DNA of 64,000 nucleotides from Candidatus Acidulodesulfobacterium acidiphilum (GTDB taxonomy: Bacteria > SZUA-79 > Acidulodesulfobacterales > Acidulodesulfobacteraceae). A program made the translations under genes and the position numbers. The stretch is taken from contig SHMQ01000010.1 in the NCBI GenBank assembly GCA_008534395.1, forward strand, positions 14,976-78,975, written 5' to 3'. This document shows, piece after piece, positions 9,312 to 22,957 of the stretch (position 1 is the stretch's first letter; each line of letters begins with the position of its first letter). The notes below the pieces were generated by a model, which searched no databases, was not told the DNA's origin, and saw only the letters and a list, made by a program, of their open reading frames with translations.

Positions 9312-10721
9312 ATGAACCTTCTAATCTCCTTAATCAGCGACCAAACGATTCCAAATGTATTATGCATAGATTATTATAAGCCAGATGCATTACTTATGGT
9401 TGCTACCGAGAGAATGAAACCTAAGATAGAATTCATTCTTAGCGGTTTAAAGAAAATATCCAAATCGCCGAATTCTATATATTCCGAAGAAAAAGGCAAT
9501 TTATGGATAATAAGCGTTAATCCCGAATCCCCAGCCGACGTAGAGGGGAAAATAGAAGAATGGTTTAAAGATTTAAAAAACAGATCTGGCGAAAAGTTTG
9601 ACGAAGTTATCGCAAACATTACCGGCGGTACCAAAATTATGGCCTTGGGTTTATATAACGCCGTTAAATTAACCAAAAATCTTCCCGCCAAAAAATATAA
9701 AATTGACTATATTCCTATAGGTACCAACAAAATAGTCGATTTAACCGAAAACTGTTACGGCACGGATAAATGCGAACCGTCCGTAAGTATAGACAGAAGA
9801 TTAAACATATCCCAATATTTTGCTTCAAACGGTATAGGTATAGTCTCAAAAGACGATAGTATTTTTAATGACGGATTTAACGAATCTTATCCACCGTTTA
9901 AACTTGCAATAGATACTAAAGAAATATCTAAATTCATAATGCAAAATTATGATAGTTTAAATAATTTTTTATCTTCTTTATTTCATGAATTAAAAATTTT
10001 GCAGATTCCATTTAATAAAAATAAACAGCATATCATAGATATTAAATGCATTTTTAAAGCCGACAACGTCGAATCCGTCTTAAAACTTATCAAAGAATTA
10101 TTCAATTTCCATTATCTTAAACATTTTTCCGTAACCCATATATTGAAAGATTATAAGAATCCGAGAGTTAATATTTCCGTCGAATTAACCGAGCCGATTT
10201 CCGTTCATCATACAATAGACGATAATAAAAGCATAGAAGTTCAAATAAAAGGTGAAATCAAAAAACACCATTTCGAGTTTTTAACCGGCGGCTGGCTCGA
10301 ACGTTTTTGTTTTAACGAATTAAACGAATTAAAGGAGCAGGGGATATTTAACGATTTAGGAATAAACGTAAGAGTAAGAAATCTATCTACGGGCATGGAA
10401 GCGGAAAACGAGTTCGACGTCCTTTTCACATATAACAATAATCTTTATATGGTAGAATGTAAATCGCTCAATCAAGCACACGACTCCGAAACCGATATTC
10501 TCTATAAAATTTCCGCCCTGCAAGCAGACCTTGGACGTTTAACCACCAGAAGTTTTCTTGCAAGCACCGCCTCTGATAACATAATAGACAAAAAAGACCA
10601 TCCAGGCGAAATAAAAGAATCTCTATCAAAACGAGCAAGATTGTTAAACTGCAGTATTATAAAACCTGACAACTTAATTAACATTAAAGAAGAAATAAAA
10701 AAAGAACTTAAAATTATTTGA
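9312..10721 (+). CDS. card1: Card1/Can2-like CARF nuclease
   Basis: A 469-residue protein of the DUF1887 type: an N-terminal CARF domain that binds cyclic oligoadenylate and a C-terminal PD-(D/E)xK nuclease. The CARF signature is NITGGTKIMALGLYNAV. The nuclease opens with GGWLERFCFNEL and carries D369 (NEFDVLF), E382 and K384 (VECKSL). Card1/Can2 enzymes cut single-stranded DNA and/or RNA once Cas10 makes its signal, causing dormancy. It is the last gene of the csm operon and immediately precedes the CRISPR leader. Family call is firm; substrate and ring size are inferred from homologues. Confidence 0.88.
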   Translation: MNLLISLISDQTIPNVLCIDYYKPDALLMVATERMKPKIEFILSGLKKISKSPNSIYSEEKGNLWIISVNPESPADVEGKIEEWFKDLKNRSGEKFDEVIANITGGTKIMALGLYNAVKLTKNLPAKKYKIDYIPIGTNKIVDLTENCYGTDKCEPSVSIDRRLNISQYFASNGIGIVSKDDSIFNDGFNESYPPFKLAIDTKEISKFIMQNYDSLNNFLSSLFHELKILQIPFNKNKQHIIDIKCIFKADNVESVLKLIKELFNFHYLKHFSVTHILKDYKNPRVNISVELTEPISVHHTIDDNKSIEVQIKGEIKKHHFEFLTGGWLERFCFNELNELKEQGIFNDLGINVRVRNLSTGMEAENEFDVLFTYNNNLYMVECKSLNQAHDSETDILYKISALQADLGRLTTRSFLASTASDNIIDKKDHPGEIKESLSKRARLLNCSIIKPDNLINIKEEIKKELKII

Positions 10722-10832
10722 CAATAGTTTTAACTATAATTAGAACGGCTAAAAATATTAATAATTTCAACACATTACAAAAGATACAGCATTATCAACG
10801 CTTTCCGTTATCTGTTTTTGTAACAAAAACCC

Positions 10833-10861
10833 TTGACATTACGGAAACGATTATATATACT
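10833..10861 (+). promoter_or_regulatory. Pre-crRNA promoter
   Basis: TTGACA at 10833-10838, 17 bases, then TATACT at 10856-10861. Transcription would start near 10868 and enter the array at 10986. A second TTGACA at 10889 has no good -10 at proper distance. Confidence 0.7.
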
Positions 10862-10903
10862 AACTTTAAAGTTAAAAAATATCGTTATTTGACATATGAA
10901 AAC

Positions 10904-10923
10904 TGTTGATAACCTGTGGATAA
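10904..10923 (+). other. Two DnaA-box-like 9-mers in the leader
   Basis: TGTTGATAA at 10904-10912 and TGTGGATAA at 10915-10923, spaced 11 bases, about one helical turn. The second is the reverse complement of the perfect DnaA box TTATCCACA; the first differs at one base. They lie downstream of the array promoter and 60-80 bases before repeat 1. Confidence 0.45.
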
Positions 10924-10985
10924 CTCGGACATTACGAAAAACGATTCAAATAGATTAATTATTTCAACAACTTACAAAGGGTAAT

Positions 10986-16733
<5,748 letters not shown>

Positions 16734-16906
16734 AAAGGCTCTGTAAAAACTTTCGCCGCTAAAGATATGGCAAAAAACTCGGCTTTTTATGTATGCACTT
16801 TTTGTTCGGTGTTTTAATTAATTTTAAATCGGTGTTGACAAATCCGGAATAACTTAAAAAGATTAAAGAACTTAACGTGGGGTATGATATGATATGATAT
16901 AATATT

Positions 16907-17218
16907 ATGGAAAAGATAATAGATAAAAACAAAGAAGTATTGTACAGGTTAAAAGATTTACCCGTAAGCAGAGGAACTTTCTGGTATTGCGATATCGATA
17001 AATCTTATTTTCCGCTGTCTAAAATATTATATCAAGTTTTGGAGAATAGCGATTTGAACAGTATTTTAAAATTAGTTTCCATGTTTAATTTCGATGAACT
17101 TGAAACTGCGTATAAGAAGATAAAGCCTGAATTTTATAAAAAAAGGGAAATTGGATATATTGCTTTAATTGAACTATTGGAAATCATTATAGATATTAAA
17201 AAAGATGGTCAAATATGA
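16907..17218 (+). CDS. Putative antitoxin/partner of AbiEii-like protein (DUF6922-like)
   Basis: A 103-residue protein with FWYCDIDKSYFPLSKILYQV followed by a helical stretch with SILKLVSMFNFDELETAYKK. The pattern resembles small DUF6922-type proteins that accompany nucleotidyltransferase toxins; this match is from memory and tentative. It overlaps the next gene by four bases (ATGA), so the two are translationally coupled. It lies about 170 bases past the last repeat of the array, behind an AT-rich stretch of repeated TATGA units. Confidence 0.55.
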   Translation: MEKIIDKNKEVLYRLKDLPVSRGTFWYCDIDKSYFPLSKILYQVLENSDLNSILKLVSMFNFDELETAYKKIKPEFYKKREIGYIALIELLEIIIDIKKDGQI

Positions 17219-17886
17219 AGTCGTTAATATGGACTGAAGGCACGGAGAGAGTACTGGATTCATTATCTAAAGAACCCCTAATTAAAAATTACGTCTTTGT
17301 AAGCGGAAGTGCTTTAAGCTATCATATTAAGCATAGATTATCCGAAGACATAGATTTATTCAGTCCATTATCTGCTTTAAATAACGAAGAAGTTAATAAT
17401 ATAATTAATAATATGTCTAAAAGAGGTTATTATATAATAGAAGATATCGGAGTTCCTTTCAGTGAAACTCACAGAAAATTTCATATAATAGGGATTAAAG
17501 TAGAATTTGTAGCGTCGGGAAGTGATTTTTTAAATAATGAACATACTAATTTAAGAAATAATCTAAACATTGCAAATCTTAATACGGTTGCAGGAATGAA
17601 AGCTTTTACGGTAACGCAGAGAAAAGAAATAAGAGATTATTACGACAATTATATTTTATCGGAAAAATTCGGTTTAGACTTTCTTATTAAACAAGCTAAA
17701 AATCTTTACGGCGGTCAATTCAGCGAGAAGGCTTTTTTATCCGCGCTTATAACCGGAGACAAAATTTTTAAAGAAAATTATATTGAAGAGAAGCTTTCCC
17801 CTTCAATAAAAATTTCAACGGAAGAAATGAGCGCGTTTTTCAAAATAAAGGTCAAAGAATATTTAAAAAATTCTCTTTTTTGTTAA
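17215..17886 (+). CDS. AbiEii/AbiGii-like nucleotidyltransferase toxin
   Basis: A 223-residue protein of the AbiEii/AbiGii nucleotidyltransferase family. The segment FVSGSALSYHIKHRLSEDID holds the GS motif and the catalytic D-x-D (EDIDLFS); MKAFTVTQRKEIRDYYD is the conserved downstream element. Relatives are toxins of abortive-infection or toxin-antitoxin pairs that modify tRNA or other nucleotides. The coupled upstream gene is the likely antitoxin, although it is not the usual AbiEi winged-helix protein. Confidence 0.78.
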   Translation: MKSLIWTEGTERVLDSLSKEPLIKNYVFVSGSALSYHIKHRLSEDIDLFSPLSALNNEEVNNIINNMSKRGYYIIEDIGVPFSETHRKFHIIGIKVEFVASGSDFLNNEHTNLRNNLNIANLNTVAGMKAFTVTQRKEIRDYYDNYILSEKFGLDFLIKQAKNLYGGQFSEKAFLSALITGDKIFKENYIEEKLSPSIKISTEEMSAFFKIKVKEYLKNSLFC

Positions 17887-17990
17887 CAGAATCTATCCGT
17901 ATCGCAAGAGCCCTAACATCTTTTCTAAAGACTTGCAGAACAGGTTGGGTAATGGTAATGGCAGAGACTGGGAGAGGTAGCAATTATGGA

Positions 17991-18028
17991 GTAAGAATAT
18001 TTCCCTGATTTATAAAAAAGATTGCGAC
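17991..18028 (+). repeat. Relic CRISPR repeat with 4-base change
   Basis: Matches the array repeat at both ends (GTAAGAATATTTCCCTGATT and GATTGCGAC), but the middle TATAAGGG reads TATAAAAAAG, giving 38 bases and destroying the hairpin. It is about 1.26 kb beyond the last array repeat and in the same orientation, so the array may once have extended here before the AbiEii-like pair was inserted. Confidence 0.85.
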
Positions 18029-18129
18029 TTATGTGTGATATAATTATAAAAAAGGCGGTAATTTTCTACTAAATAAATAATAAATTATTTTCCTGCAAAT
18101 AAGCCTTTCAATACCCTCCAATTAACATT

Positions 18130-18145
18130 AAAACAACATTGTTTT
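18130..18145. promoter_or_regulatory. Palindromic operator candidate
   Basis: AAAACAA, CA, TTGTTTT: two perfect 7-base arms around CA. Its centre is 33.5 bases before TATAAT at 18171-18176, upstream of the outer-membrane gene. The same core and spacing occur upstream of cas6 and the csm operon. Confidence 0.4.
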
Positions 18146-18259
18146 GAAATACAATTTATTTTTAATAATTTATAATTTAATTAAACGTTCGGCTGGTCGG
18201 ACGATTAAATTATAGTTTATTAAATTTAATTAATTTAAATTAATTTTTAGGAGGGTAAA

Positions 18260-18907
18260 ATGGAAAAAACGAAATTCAAAACAAAATTAAAGCATGCCAG
18301 ACTATCGGCTTTTGCAGTTTTAATCGCAGTTATGCTGTTGTTGGGTTTGTCTGCGGGCAGGGTTTATGCAAGTTCTTATTCAAATTATAACGATTATTAC
18401 GTGAGCCTTAACGGAGGATTGGCTGAAACAAGTATAAGCGGAATATCTTCAAAGTCTGGCGGAACTTACAATATCGCAATCGGTAAAAATTTTAACATGA
18501 ATAAGATAATTGTAGGTGGGGGTTTATTATTGGGTTACGCGGACAACGGTTCTTATTCTTATTCCGGTGTAAGCGCAAGCCTTCATTCCATGTATTATGG
18601 AATATTTTTAAAGGGCGGATACGATTACCATAATTTAATGCCGTTTATTAAATTGGGTTATGTAGATTACGCTTTTGTCGGTACGTCAAACACCGGTACT
18701 CAATGTTTCGATATAGAAGGGGATACGGAATGCGATAATGCCCAGTATGTATCGAGTATGAGTTCCGAAGGCGGTTTGTTATACGGCGCAGGGGTGGAAT
18801 ATTTATTTAATCCAAGTTGGGGAGTAACGGCGCAGTATTTCGGAGGCGCATTATCCGATAGCGATAAAGTTAACAATTTTACAATAGGAATTGATTATAA
18901 TTTCTAG
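18260..18907 (+). CDS. Outer-membrane beta-barrel protein (opacity/OmpA-like)
   Basis: A 215-residue secreted protein. A signal peptide covers about residues 1-38 (hydrophobic AFAVLIAVMLLLGLSAG, then VYASS). Alternating beta strands follow, rich in Gly, Tyr and Ser, and the chain ends in GIDYNF with the terminal phenylalanine needed for barrel insertion. The size fits an eight-stranded barrel. The start is supported by GGAGGGT before the ATG. A CysCys-containing loop (TQCFDIEGDTECDN) may form a disulfide. Followed 17 bases later by a lipoprotein gene, likely the same operon. Exact family is uncertain. Confidence 0.75.
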   Translation: MEKTKFKTKLKHARLSAFAVLIAVMLLLGLSAGRVYASSYSNYNDYYVSLNGGLAETSISGISSKSGGTYNIAIGKNFNMNKIIVGGGLLLGYADNGSYSYSGVSASLHSMYYGIFLKGGYDYHNLMPFIKLGYVDYAFVGTSNTGTQCFDIEGDTECDNAQYVSSMSSEGGLLYGAGVEYLFNPSWGVTAQYFGGALSDSDKVNNFTIGIDYNF

Positions 18908-18924
18908 GAGGATAAGAATAAAAA

Positions 18925-19326
18925 ATGAAAAAATCAAAAATTTTATTATTGTTGATTTTAGCGTTAACGATATCTGCCGCAACTCTTTCAGGCTGTGCCG
19001 CCGGTATTGGAAACGGCAGGATTGCAAATGAATCAAATAATACGATTTCAAGAAAGATTATAAAAGGTAAAACTACTAAATCGCAAATAAAACAGATGTT
19101 CGGAGATCCCGAAAAGATTTCTTTTAATAGCAAAGGGGATTCTATGTGGACATACGAATATCAGCATGAACATGATACTGTGGCAGCCTATATTCCCGTT
19201 GTAAATTTGTTTGCTAAAGACGTTAAGGGACATAAAAAAATGTTGGTTATTCTATTCAATAAAAAAGGCATAGTAAAAAATTATGCATTCACCAATTCGG
19301 TCAACAGCATCTCTTTTGGAATGTGA
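18925..19326 (+). CDS. BamE/SmpA-like outer-membrane lipoprotein
   Basis: A 133-residue lipoprotein with a signal sequence and lipobox LSGC (C24). The mature part shows IIKGKTTKSQIKQMFGDPEK followed by WTYEYQHEHD, the G-x-T-x-x-x-V-x-x-x-G-x-P pattern of SmpA/BamE-like domains. Such domains either assist barrel assembly or sit in small lipoproteins of unknown role. It probably shares a transcript with the preceding barrel protein, ending at the terminator at 19371. Confidence 0.75.
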   Translation: MKKSKILLLLILALTISAATLSGCAAGIGNGRIANESNNTISRKIIKGKTTKSQIKQMFGDPEKISFNSKGDSMWTYEYQHEHDTVAAYIPVVNLFAKDVKGHKKMLVILFNKKGIVKNYAFTNSVNSISFGM

Positions 19327-19370
19327 TTTGCATTACTTCGACGCTAAATAAAACTGCATCATGATAAAAT

Positions 19371-19428
19371 AAAACGGGTTGATTATATTATATATTTACT
19401 TTTATAATTATAATCTGCCCGTTTTTTT
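19371..19428 (+). terminator. Rho-independent terminator after the lipoprotein gene
   Basis: The arm AAAACGGG..GATTATA pairs with TATAATC..CCCGTTTT (two mismatches) around an AT-rich loop and ends in a run of T. It closes the outer-membrane/lipoprotein unit. Confidence 0.7.
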
Positions 19429-19471
19429 ATTACGTAACTATGTAAAAGTTAAACGGCGAATGTTAAAATTA

Positions 19472-19500
19472 TCGACAATATATAATTATTAATATATAAT
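19472..19500 (+). promoter_or_regulatory. Sigma-70 promoter of the CARF-wHTH gene
   Basis: TCGACA at 19472-19477, 17 bases, TATAAT at 19495-19500. Transcription would start about eight bases before the ATG at 19515, giving an almost leaderless mRNA; no ribosome site is visible. Confidence 0.55.
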
Positions 19501-19514
19501 TTTAAATATAAAAT

Positions 19515-20660
19515 ATGAAAACAATATTGGTAAGCATAGCAGGTTTAAGTCCGCAAATCATTACCGAGACTTTATATTACTACTTAATAGAAAGAAAACC
19601 GCCTTTTTGGATAGACGAAATAAAAGTTTTAACGACAAGTCCCGGAAAACAAAAAATAATTAATATGCTTTTAGACAAAAACAACGGCAAGTTTTATTCT
19701 TTTTGCAAAGACTATAATATAGACCCAAAAAGCATTAAATTTGACGAAAGTTCTATAACCGTGTTAGGTTCTGATGCTCCCGTAGAAGATATAATTTCCG
19801 ATAAAGACAGCGCAATAGTCGGAAATGAAATAGTTCAATTTATTAAAGAAATTACCCTCATTCCTGATTCTAAGTGTATATTTTCCGCCGCCGGAGGCAG
19901 AAAAACTATGACGGCTTATCTTGCCCTCGCCGCACAGTTATATGCAAAAGACGACGATATACTGTGTCATATCTTAGTAAGTCCCGATTTTGAGTCGAAT
20001 AAGGATTTTTACTATATACCGCCTAATAACAAAAAAATAGAGGTTAAAGATGCATCCGGAAATACGTTAAAAATTTTGGAAACGAAAGATGCAAAAATTT
20101 ATTCTTCGGAAATAGTTTTTTTAAAATTACGCAAACTTTTAAATATAAAAGACGACCTGTTTTATGACGATTTAGTCGGAATTGCTCAGAAAAAAATTGA
20201 TTATTGCGGAGACAAAATAGTAGCTTTCGATATTAAAAATAATTCCGTTCTTTTGGGAAGTAAAAAAATTACGCTTCGTCCAATAGAATTATCAATATAT
20301 TATATGTTTCACTATTTAAAAATTAAATGTAAAAACGATTTTTGCGGAGATTGCACCGATTGTTATTTATCCATAAACGACCTTTCGTCTGACGATAATA
20401 TAAAAATAGTTTTAAACGTTTATGAAAAGATTTATTCAAAAAACAGCGGACAATATGAAAGACTTGCCGAGTCTTTTAAAAAGCAAAACAAAGGCGACGA
20501 ATTTTTTATACAAAATATTACAAATATCAACAAAAAAATTAAAAAACATTTAAATCCATTTGAATATGCGGTTTATAAAATATCCAAGACGGGAAATTAC
20601 GGCAAAAGATACGGCGTATTTACTGATAAAAGAAATATTAAGATAGATAAAAAATTATAG
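19515..20660 (+). CDS. CARF protein of NE0113 family with C-terminal winged-helix-like region
   Basis: A 381-residue protein. The N-terminus, MKTILVSIAGLSPQIITETL, then FSAAGGRKTMTAYLALAAQL and ILCHILVSP, identifies the CRISPR-associated NE0113/CARF family that binds cyclic oligoadenylates. The C-terminal part includes KKITLRPIELSIYYMFHYLK, which resembles a winged-helix DNA-binding domain, and a cysteine group (CKNDFCGDCTDC) that may bind zinc. It could be a cyclic-oligoadenylate-responsive regulator or a ring nuclease; I see no nuclease motif. It has its own promoter, and a relic repeat follows it. Confidence 0.72.
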   Translation: MKTILVSIAGLSPQIITETLYYYLIERKPPFWIDEIKVLTTSPGKQKIINMLLDKNNGKFYSFCKDYNIDPKSIKFDESSITVLGSDAPVEDIISDKDSAIVGNEIVQFIKEITLIPDSKCIFSAAGGRKTMTAYLALAAQLYAKDDDILCHILVSPDFESNKDFYYIPPNNKKIEVKDASGNTLKILETKDAKIYSSEIVFLKLRKLLNIKDDLFYDDLVGIAQKKIDYCGDKIVAFDIKNNSVLLGSKKITLRPIELSIYYMFHYLKIKCKNDFCGDCTDCYLSINDLSSDDNIKIVLNVYEKIYSKNSGQYERLAESFKKQNKGDEFFIQNITNINKKIKKHLNPFEYAVYKISKTGNYGKRYGVFTDKRNIKIDKKL

Positions 20661-20673
20661 TTACATTAAAAAG

Positions 20674-20704
20674 GTAAAAATATTTCTCTGATTTATAAGG
20701 GATT
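20674..20704 (+). repeat. Relic CRISPR repeat, truncated
   Basis: GTAAAAATATTTCTCTG followed by ATTTATAAGGGATT: 31 bases with two substitutions relative to the array repeat, and the GCGAC end missing. It lies just after the CARF-wHTH stop codon, in array orientation. Confidence 0.75.
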
Positions 20705-20823
20705 ATTTGAAGTATTACTGTTATGATGCATCAGGCAACAGTTGTTAGACGGAGGTATAAATAAAAGAAAAAATAGGCAATTAAGAACGTAAAAATAATT
20801 TAACTTAATAGGAGGTTATCGAT

Positions 20824-21138
20824 ATGGGCTTATTTAGTTGGTTGGGCGGATTGTTTAACGATGATAACGGAAGTATGGATATCGGTACGACTATTAACCC
20901 CGCTTCGGGGCTTCCGATGGTTAACGGAGATACGAGCGGAGTTGATGTAGGCGGCAATCCTTATGGCATGGATAATTCAGATGATTTTAACAATAGCAAC
21001 GATAGTTTTATGAATTCTGACGACGATATTATGAATAACGATATGTTTAGCAATAATGGCGATTTTGGAAGTAGCGGCAGTTTCGGAGACGACGACGGCT
21101 TTGGTAGCGGTAGTTCAGGTTTCGGCGATGATTTTTAA
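20824..21138 (+). CDS. Gly/Asp/Asn-rich small protein
   Basis: A 104-residue low-complexity protein. The N-terminus MGLFSWLGGLFNDD is amphipathic; then comes INPASGLPMVNG and VDVGGNPYG, a motif I have seen in small uncharacterised bacterial proteins; the remainder is Gly/Ser/Asp/Asn-rich with repeated phenylalanines. AGGAGG precedes the ATG. It is followed 22 bases later by ybjQ, so the two are probably co-transcribed. No function is claimed. Confidence 0.6.
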   Translation: MGLFSWLGGLFNDDNGSMDIGTTINPASGLPMVNGDTSGVDVGGNPYGMDNSDDFNNSNDSFMNSDDDIMNNDMFSNNGDFGSSGSFGDDDGFGSGSSGFGDDF

Positions 21139-21159
21139 ATAAAAACTAAGGAGGCAAAA

Positions 21160-21492
21160 ATGTTAGTTGTAACTACTGAAAATATACCCGGTTACAAAAT
21201 TATCGAAATAAAAGGTCTCGTGCAGGGAGCATGTATAAAATCTAGGTCGGTTTTCGGAAATATGTTTGGAAACTTAAAGGCTATGTTTGGCGGAAATCAA
21301 GACGGATATATTAAACTTGTAATTCAGACAAGGGACGAGGCGATTCAGGCCATGATTAACGAAGCTCAAGGTTTGAATGCTAACGCTATTATTATGATGC
21401 GTTTTGACAGTAACGAGTTCGACTCGGGACAGGGTCAGTCAATGAGCGAAGTAGTCGCTTACGGTACTGCGGTAACAATCGAAAAGATATAG
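21160..21492 (+). CDS. YbjQ/UPF0145 family protein
   Basis: A 110-residue protein of the YbjQ (heavy-metal-binding-like) family: IPGYKIIEIKGLVQGACIKS near the N-terminus, EAQGLNANAIIMMRFDSN in the middle, and VVAYGTAVTIE at the end. The family forms ring-like pentamers and its function is not settled. AAGGAGG precedes the ATG. It is an ordinary gene lying inside the CRISPR region. Confidence 0.88.
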   Translation: MLVVTTENIPGYKIIEIKGLVQGACIKSRSVFGNMFGNLKAMFGGNQDGYIKLVIQTRDEAIQAMINEAQGLNANAIIMMRFDSNEFDSGQGQSMSEVVAYGTAVTIEKI

Positions 21493-21549
21493 TAATTTAT
21501 ATAAAAAAACGTTAAAAATAGATTTTAAGATTTTATTCAATTTAATTTT

Positions 21550-22365
21550 ATGTCGACAATTTACGTTTCGGAACAGGGAGCCGTTATATCTAAAACATCT
21601 AAAAGGATAATAATATCTAAAGATTCGGCGGTTATTCTGGAAATTCCTATTTTTAAAGTCGAAAGGATTTTTATATTCGGCAACGTTCAGTTGACGACTC
21701 AGGCTATGAATTTTTTGCTTGAAAATAATATAGACGTATCGTTTTTTACTATGAAAGGAAAATGTCACGGAAGATTGGCGGCAATAGATTCAAAGAATAT
21801 ATTTTTAAGGCTTGCGCAGTATGAAAGGTATTTGGATAAAGAATTTCAAATAAATTTGGCAAAAAAAATAGTAGAAATCAAATTAAGCAATGAAATAGAC
21901 TTAATTTATTCGTTTGCAAGAAATTACGGCGTATCTAAATTTAAAGACATTTTGATTGCAATTCAAAAATGCAAAGAACTTGTAAAAAATAAAACGACTA
22001 TAAATTCCGTTATGGGTATAGAAGGAATAGCCGCTTCTTATTTTTTTAAAGCTTTTAAAATGATGATAAGAGATGAAAATCTCATTTTTAACGTCCGGCA
22101 AAAAAATCCGTCGATAGACCCTATAAATTCCTTATTAAGTTTCGGATATACGCTTGTTACTAATGAGATATTAAGCGTATTGATCGGGCAGGGATTTGAT
22201 CCTTATATAGGTTTTTTGCACGGTATAAATTACGGCAGGCCTTCGCTTGCCCTCGACGTAGTAGAGGAATTTAGAAGCGATATAGACGGTTTTACTCTTA
22301 AGCTTTTAAATAAATCTATTTTGAAGAAAGACGATTTTATTCGACGCCTGACGGAACATTTTTGA
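21550..22365 (+). CDS. cas1: Cas1 integrase, main part (frameshifted)
   Basis: A 271-residue Cas1 with beta-rich N-terminal domain (YVSEQGAVISKTSKRI) and the catalytic helical domain. The metal ligands are present: E158 (MGIEG), H224 (FLHGINYGRPSLALD) and E239 (VVEEFR). The frame stops at TGA right after a run of five T (22359-22363), but the missing Cas1 C-terminus continues in the next frame at 22362-22604. One extra T would give a normal protein of about 352 residues reading HFLKPDAMKKYF. Either a real frameshift, a sequencing or assembly error, programmed slippage, or a split protein. It opens the adaptation module, followed by cas2 and RT-PrimPol. Confidence 0.93.
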   Translation: MSTIYVSEQGAVISKTSKRIIISKDSAVILEIPIFKVERIFIFGNVQLTTQAMNFLLENNIDVSFFTMKGKCHGRLAAIDSKNIFLRLAQYERYLDKEFQINLAKKIVEIKLSNEIDLIYSFARNYGVSKFKDILIAIQKCKELVKNKTTINSVMGIEGIAASYFFKAFKMMIRDENLIFNVRQKNPSIDPINSLLSFGYTLVTNEILSVLIGQGFDPYIGFLHGINYGRPSLALDVVEEFRSDIDGFTLKLLNKSILKKDDFIRRLTEHF

Positions 22366-22604
22366 AACCGGATGCAATGAAAAAATATTTTCTTCATTAC
22401 GATAAGCTTATGTCGAAGACTGGTTCCGGCGATAATAAAACCGCCGTTAACGCAAATGATTATTCAAAAAATATAAATTCGCAAACACTTTTAAAAGTAA
22501 ATTCGAACAAAAATTCAAAAGTTAAATCAAAAAGGTTGTATATTAAAGAAAGAGTCAATATTTTAAGAAATTCTATAATTTATAAAACCGAGTATAATAA
22601 TTAA
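22362..22604 (+). CDS. cas1: Cas1 C-terminal segment in shifted frame
   Basis: An 80-residue frame starting with TTG, overlapping the stop of the main cas1 frame (TTGA). KPDAMKKYFLHYDKLMS and the closing KERVNILRNSIIY correspond to the C-terminal helices of Cas1 (usual form L-x-P-x-G/A-M-K-x-F-x-x-x-Y). The middle is an Asn/Lys-rich linker. If translation restarts at the TTG, Cas1 would be made as two pieces; with a one-base insertion it is one protein. Confidence 0.8.
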   Translation: MKPDAMKKYFLHYDKLMSKTGSGDNKTAVNANDYSKNINSQTLLKVNSNKNSKVKSKRLYIKERVNILRNSIIYKTEYNN

Positions 22605-22644
22605 AATATAATATATAAAATTATAACTTATAGCTTATTAAGTA

Positions 22645-22923
22645 ATGTTTTATATTATTTCATACGATATAAAAGACGATAAAACGAGGCTTAAGCTTTT
22701 AAAACTTCTTAAAGATTACGGAACGCACGTACAATTCAGTGTATTTGAAGCAACGCTTAAGCAAAAACAGTTTGATAAAATGCTTTCTGAAATTTACAAA
22801 ATCAAAATCGACAAAACTTGCGACAGTATTATGATTTATTCCTTGAATAAAACTTGCGTAAAAAATAAAATAAATATAGGCAGATTAATGAAAGACCCGG
22901 AGAAAAACTGTTTTGTAGTTTAA
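22645..22923 (+). CDS. cas2: Cas2
   Basis: A 92-residue Cas2 with the ferredoxin-like fold: FYIISYDIKDDKTRLKLLKL contains the conserved aspartate after the first strand, GTHVQFSVFEATLKQKQFDK follows, and SIMIYSLNKTC is the fourth strand. Cas2 bridges two Cas1 dimers for spacer integration. It lies 40 bases after the cas1 C-terminal segment and 34 bases before the RT-PrimPol gene. Confidence 0.95.
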   Translation: MFYIISYDIKDDKTRLKLLKLLKDYGTHVQFSVFEATLKQKQFDKMLSEIYKIKIDKTCDSIMIYSLNKTCVKNKINIGRLMKDPEKNCFVV

Positions 22924-22957
22924 ATTTAATGCGCTTTAATGCACTTTAAGGCATAGT

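Larger units (their letters stand above)
10722..10985 (+). promoter_or_regulatory. CRISPR leader
   Basis: An AT-rich, gene-free 264-base stretch between the CARF nuclease and repeat 1. It is the leader because the repeats next to it are perfect while those at the far end decay, and because it contains a strong promoter facing the array. It also holds two DnaA-box-like 9-mers. A 63-codon open frame across it lacks coding character. Confidence 0.8.
17887..18259. other. Gene-free 373-base stretch with relic repeat and promoter elements
   Basis: No convincing gene. It contains a damaged CRISPR repeat (17991-18028), a palindrome (18130-18145), a TATAAT at 18171-18176, and a short inverted repeat CGTTCG/CGGACG around 18184-18201, ahead of the outer-membrane protein gene. 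The stretch before the relic repeat (about 17940-17990) is unlike its neighbours in composition and may be an old spacer or inserted fragment. Confidence 0.6.

Noticed and set aside
10718-10909. A 63-codon open frame in the leader.
   Set aside because: It overlaps the leader and its promoter, has no ribosome site and no family resemblance.
10904-10923. Replication origin suggested by DnaA boxes.
   Set aside because: Only two boxes, no dnaA/dnaN/gyrB nearby and no unwinding element beyond general AT richness.
16734-16830. A short in-frame coding-like stretch after the last repeat (FAAKDMAKNSAFYVCTF).
   Set aside because: No start, no recognisable family; could be an old spacer plus remnant sequence, too little to annotate.
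16835-16903. TTGACA at 16835 and TATAAT at 16898 as a promoter for the AbiEii-like pair.
   Set aside because: The hexamers are 57 bases apart and the TATAAT is only four bases from the ATG; no proper pairing found.
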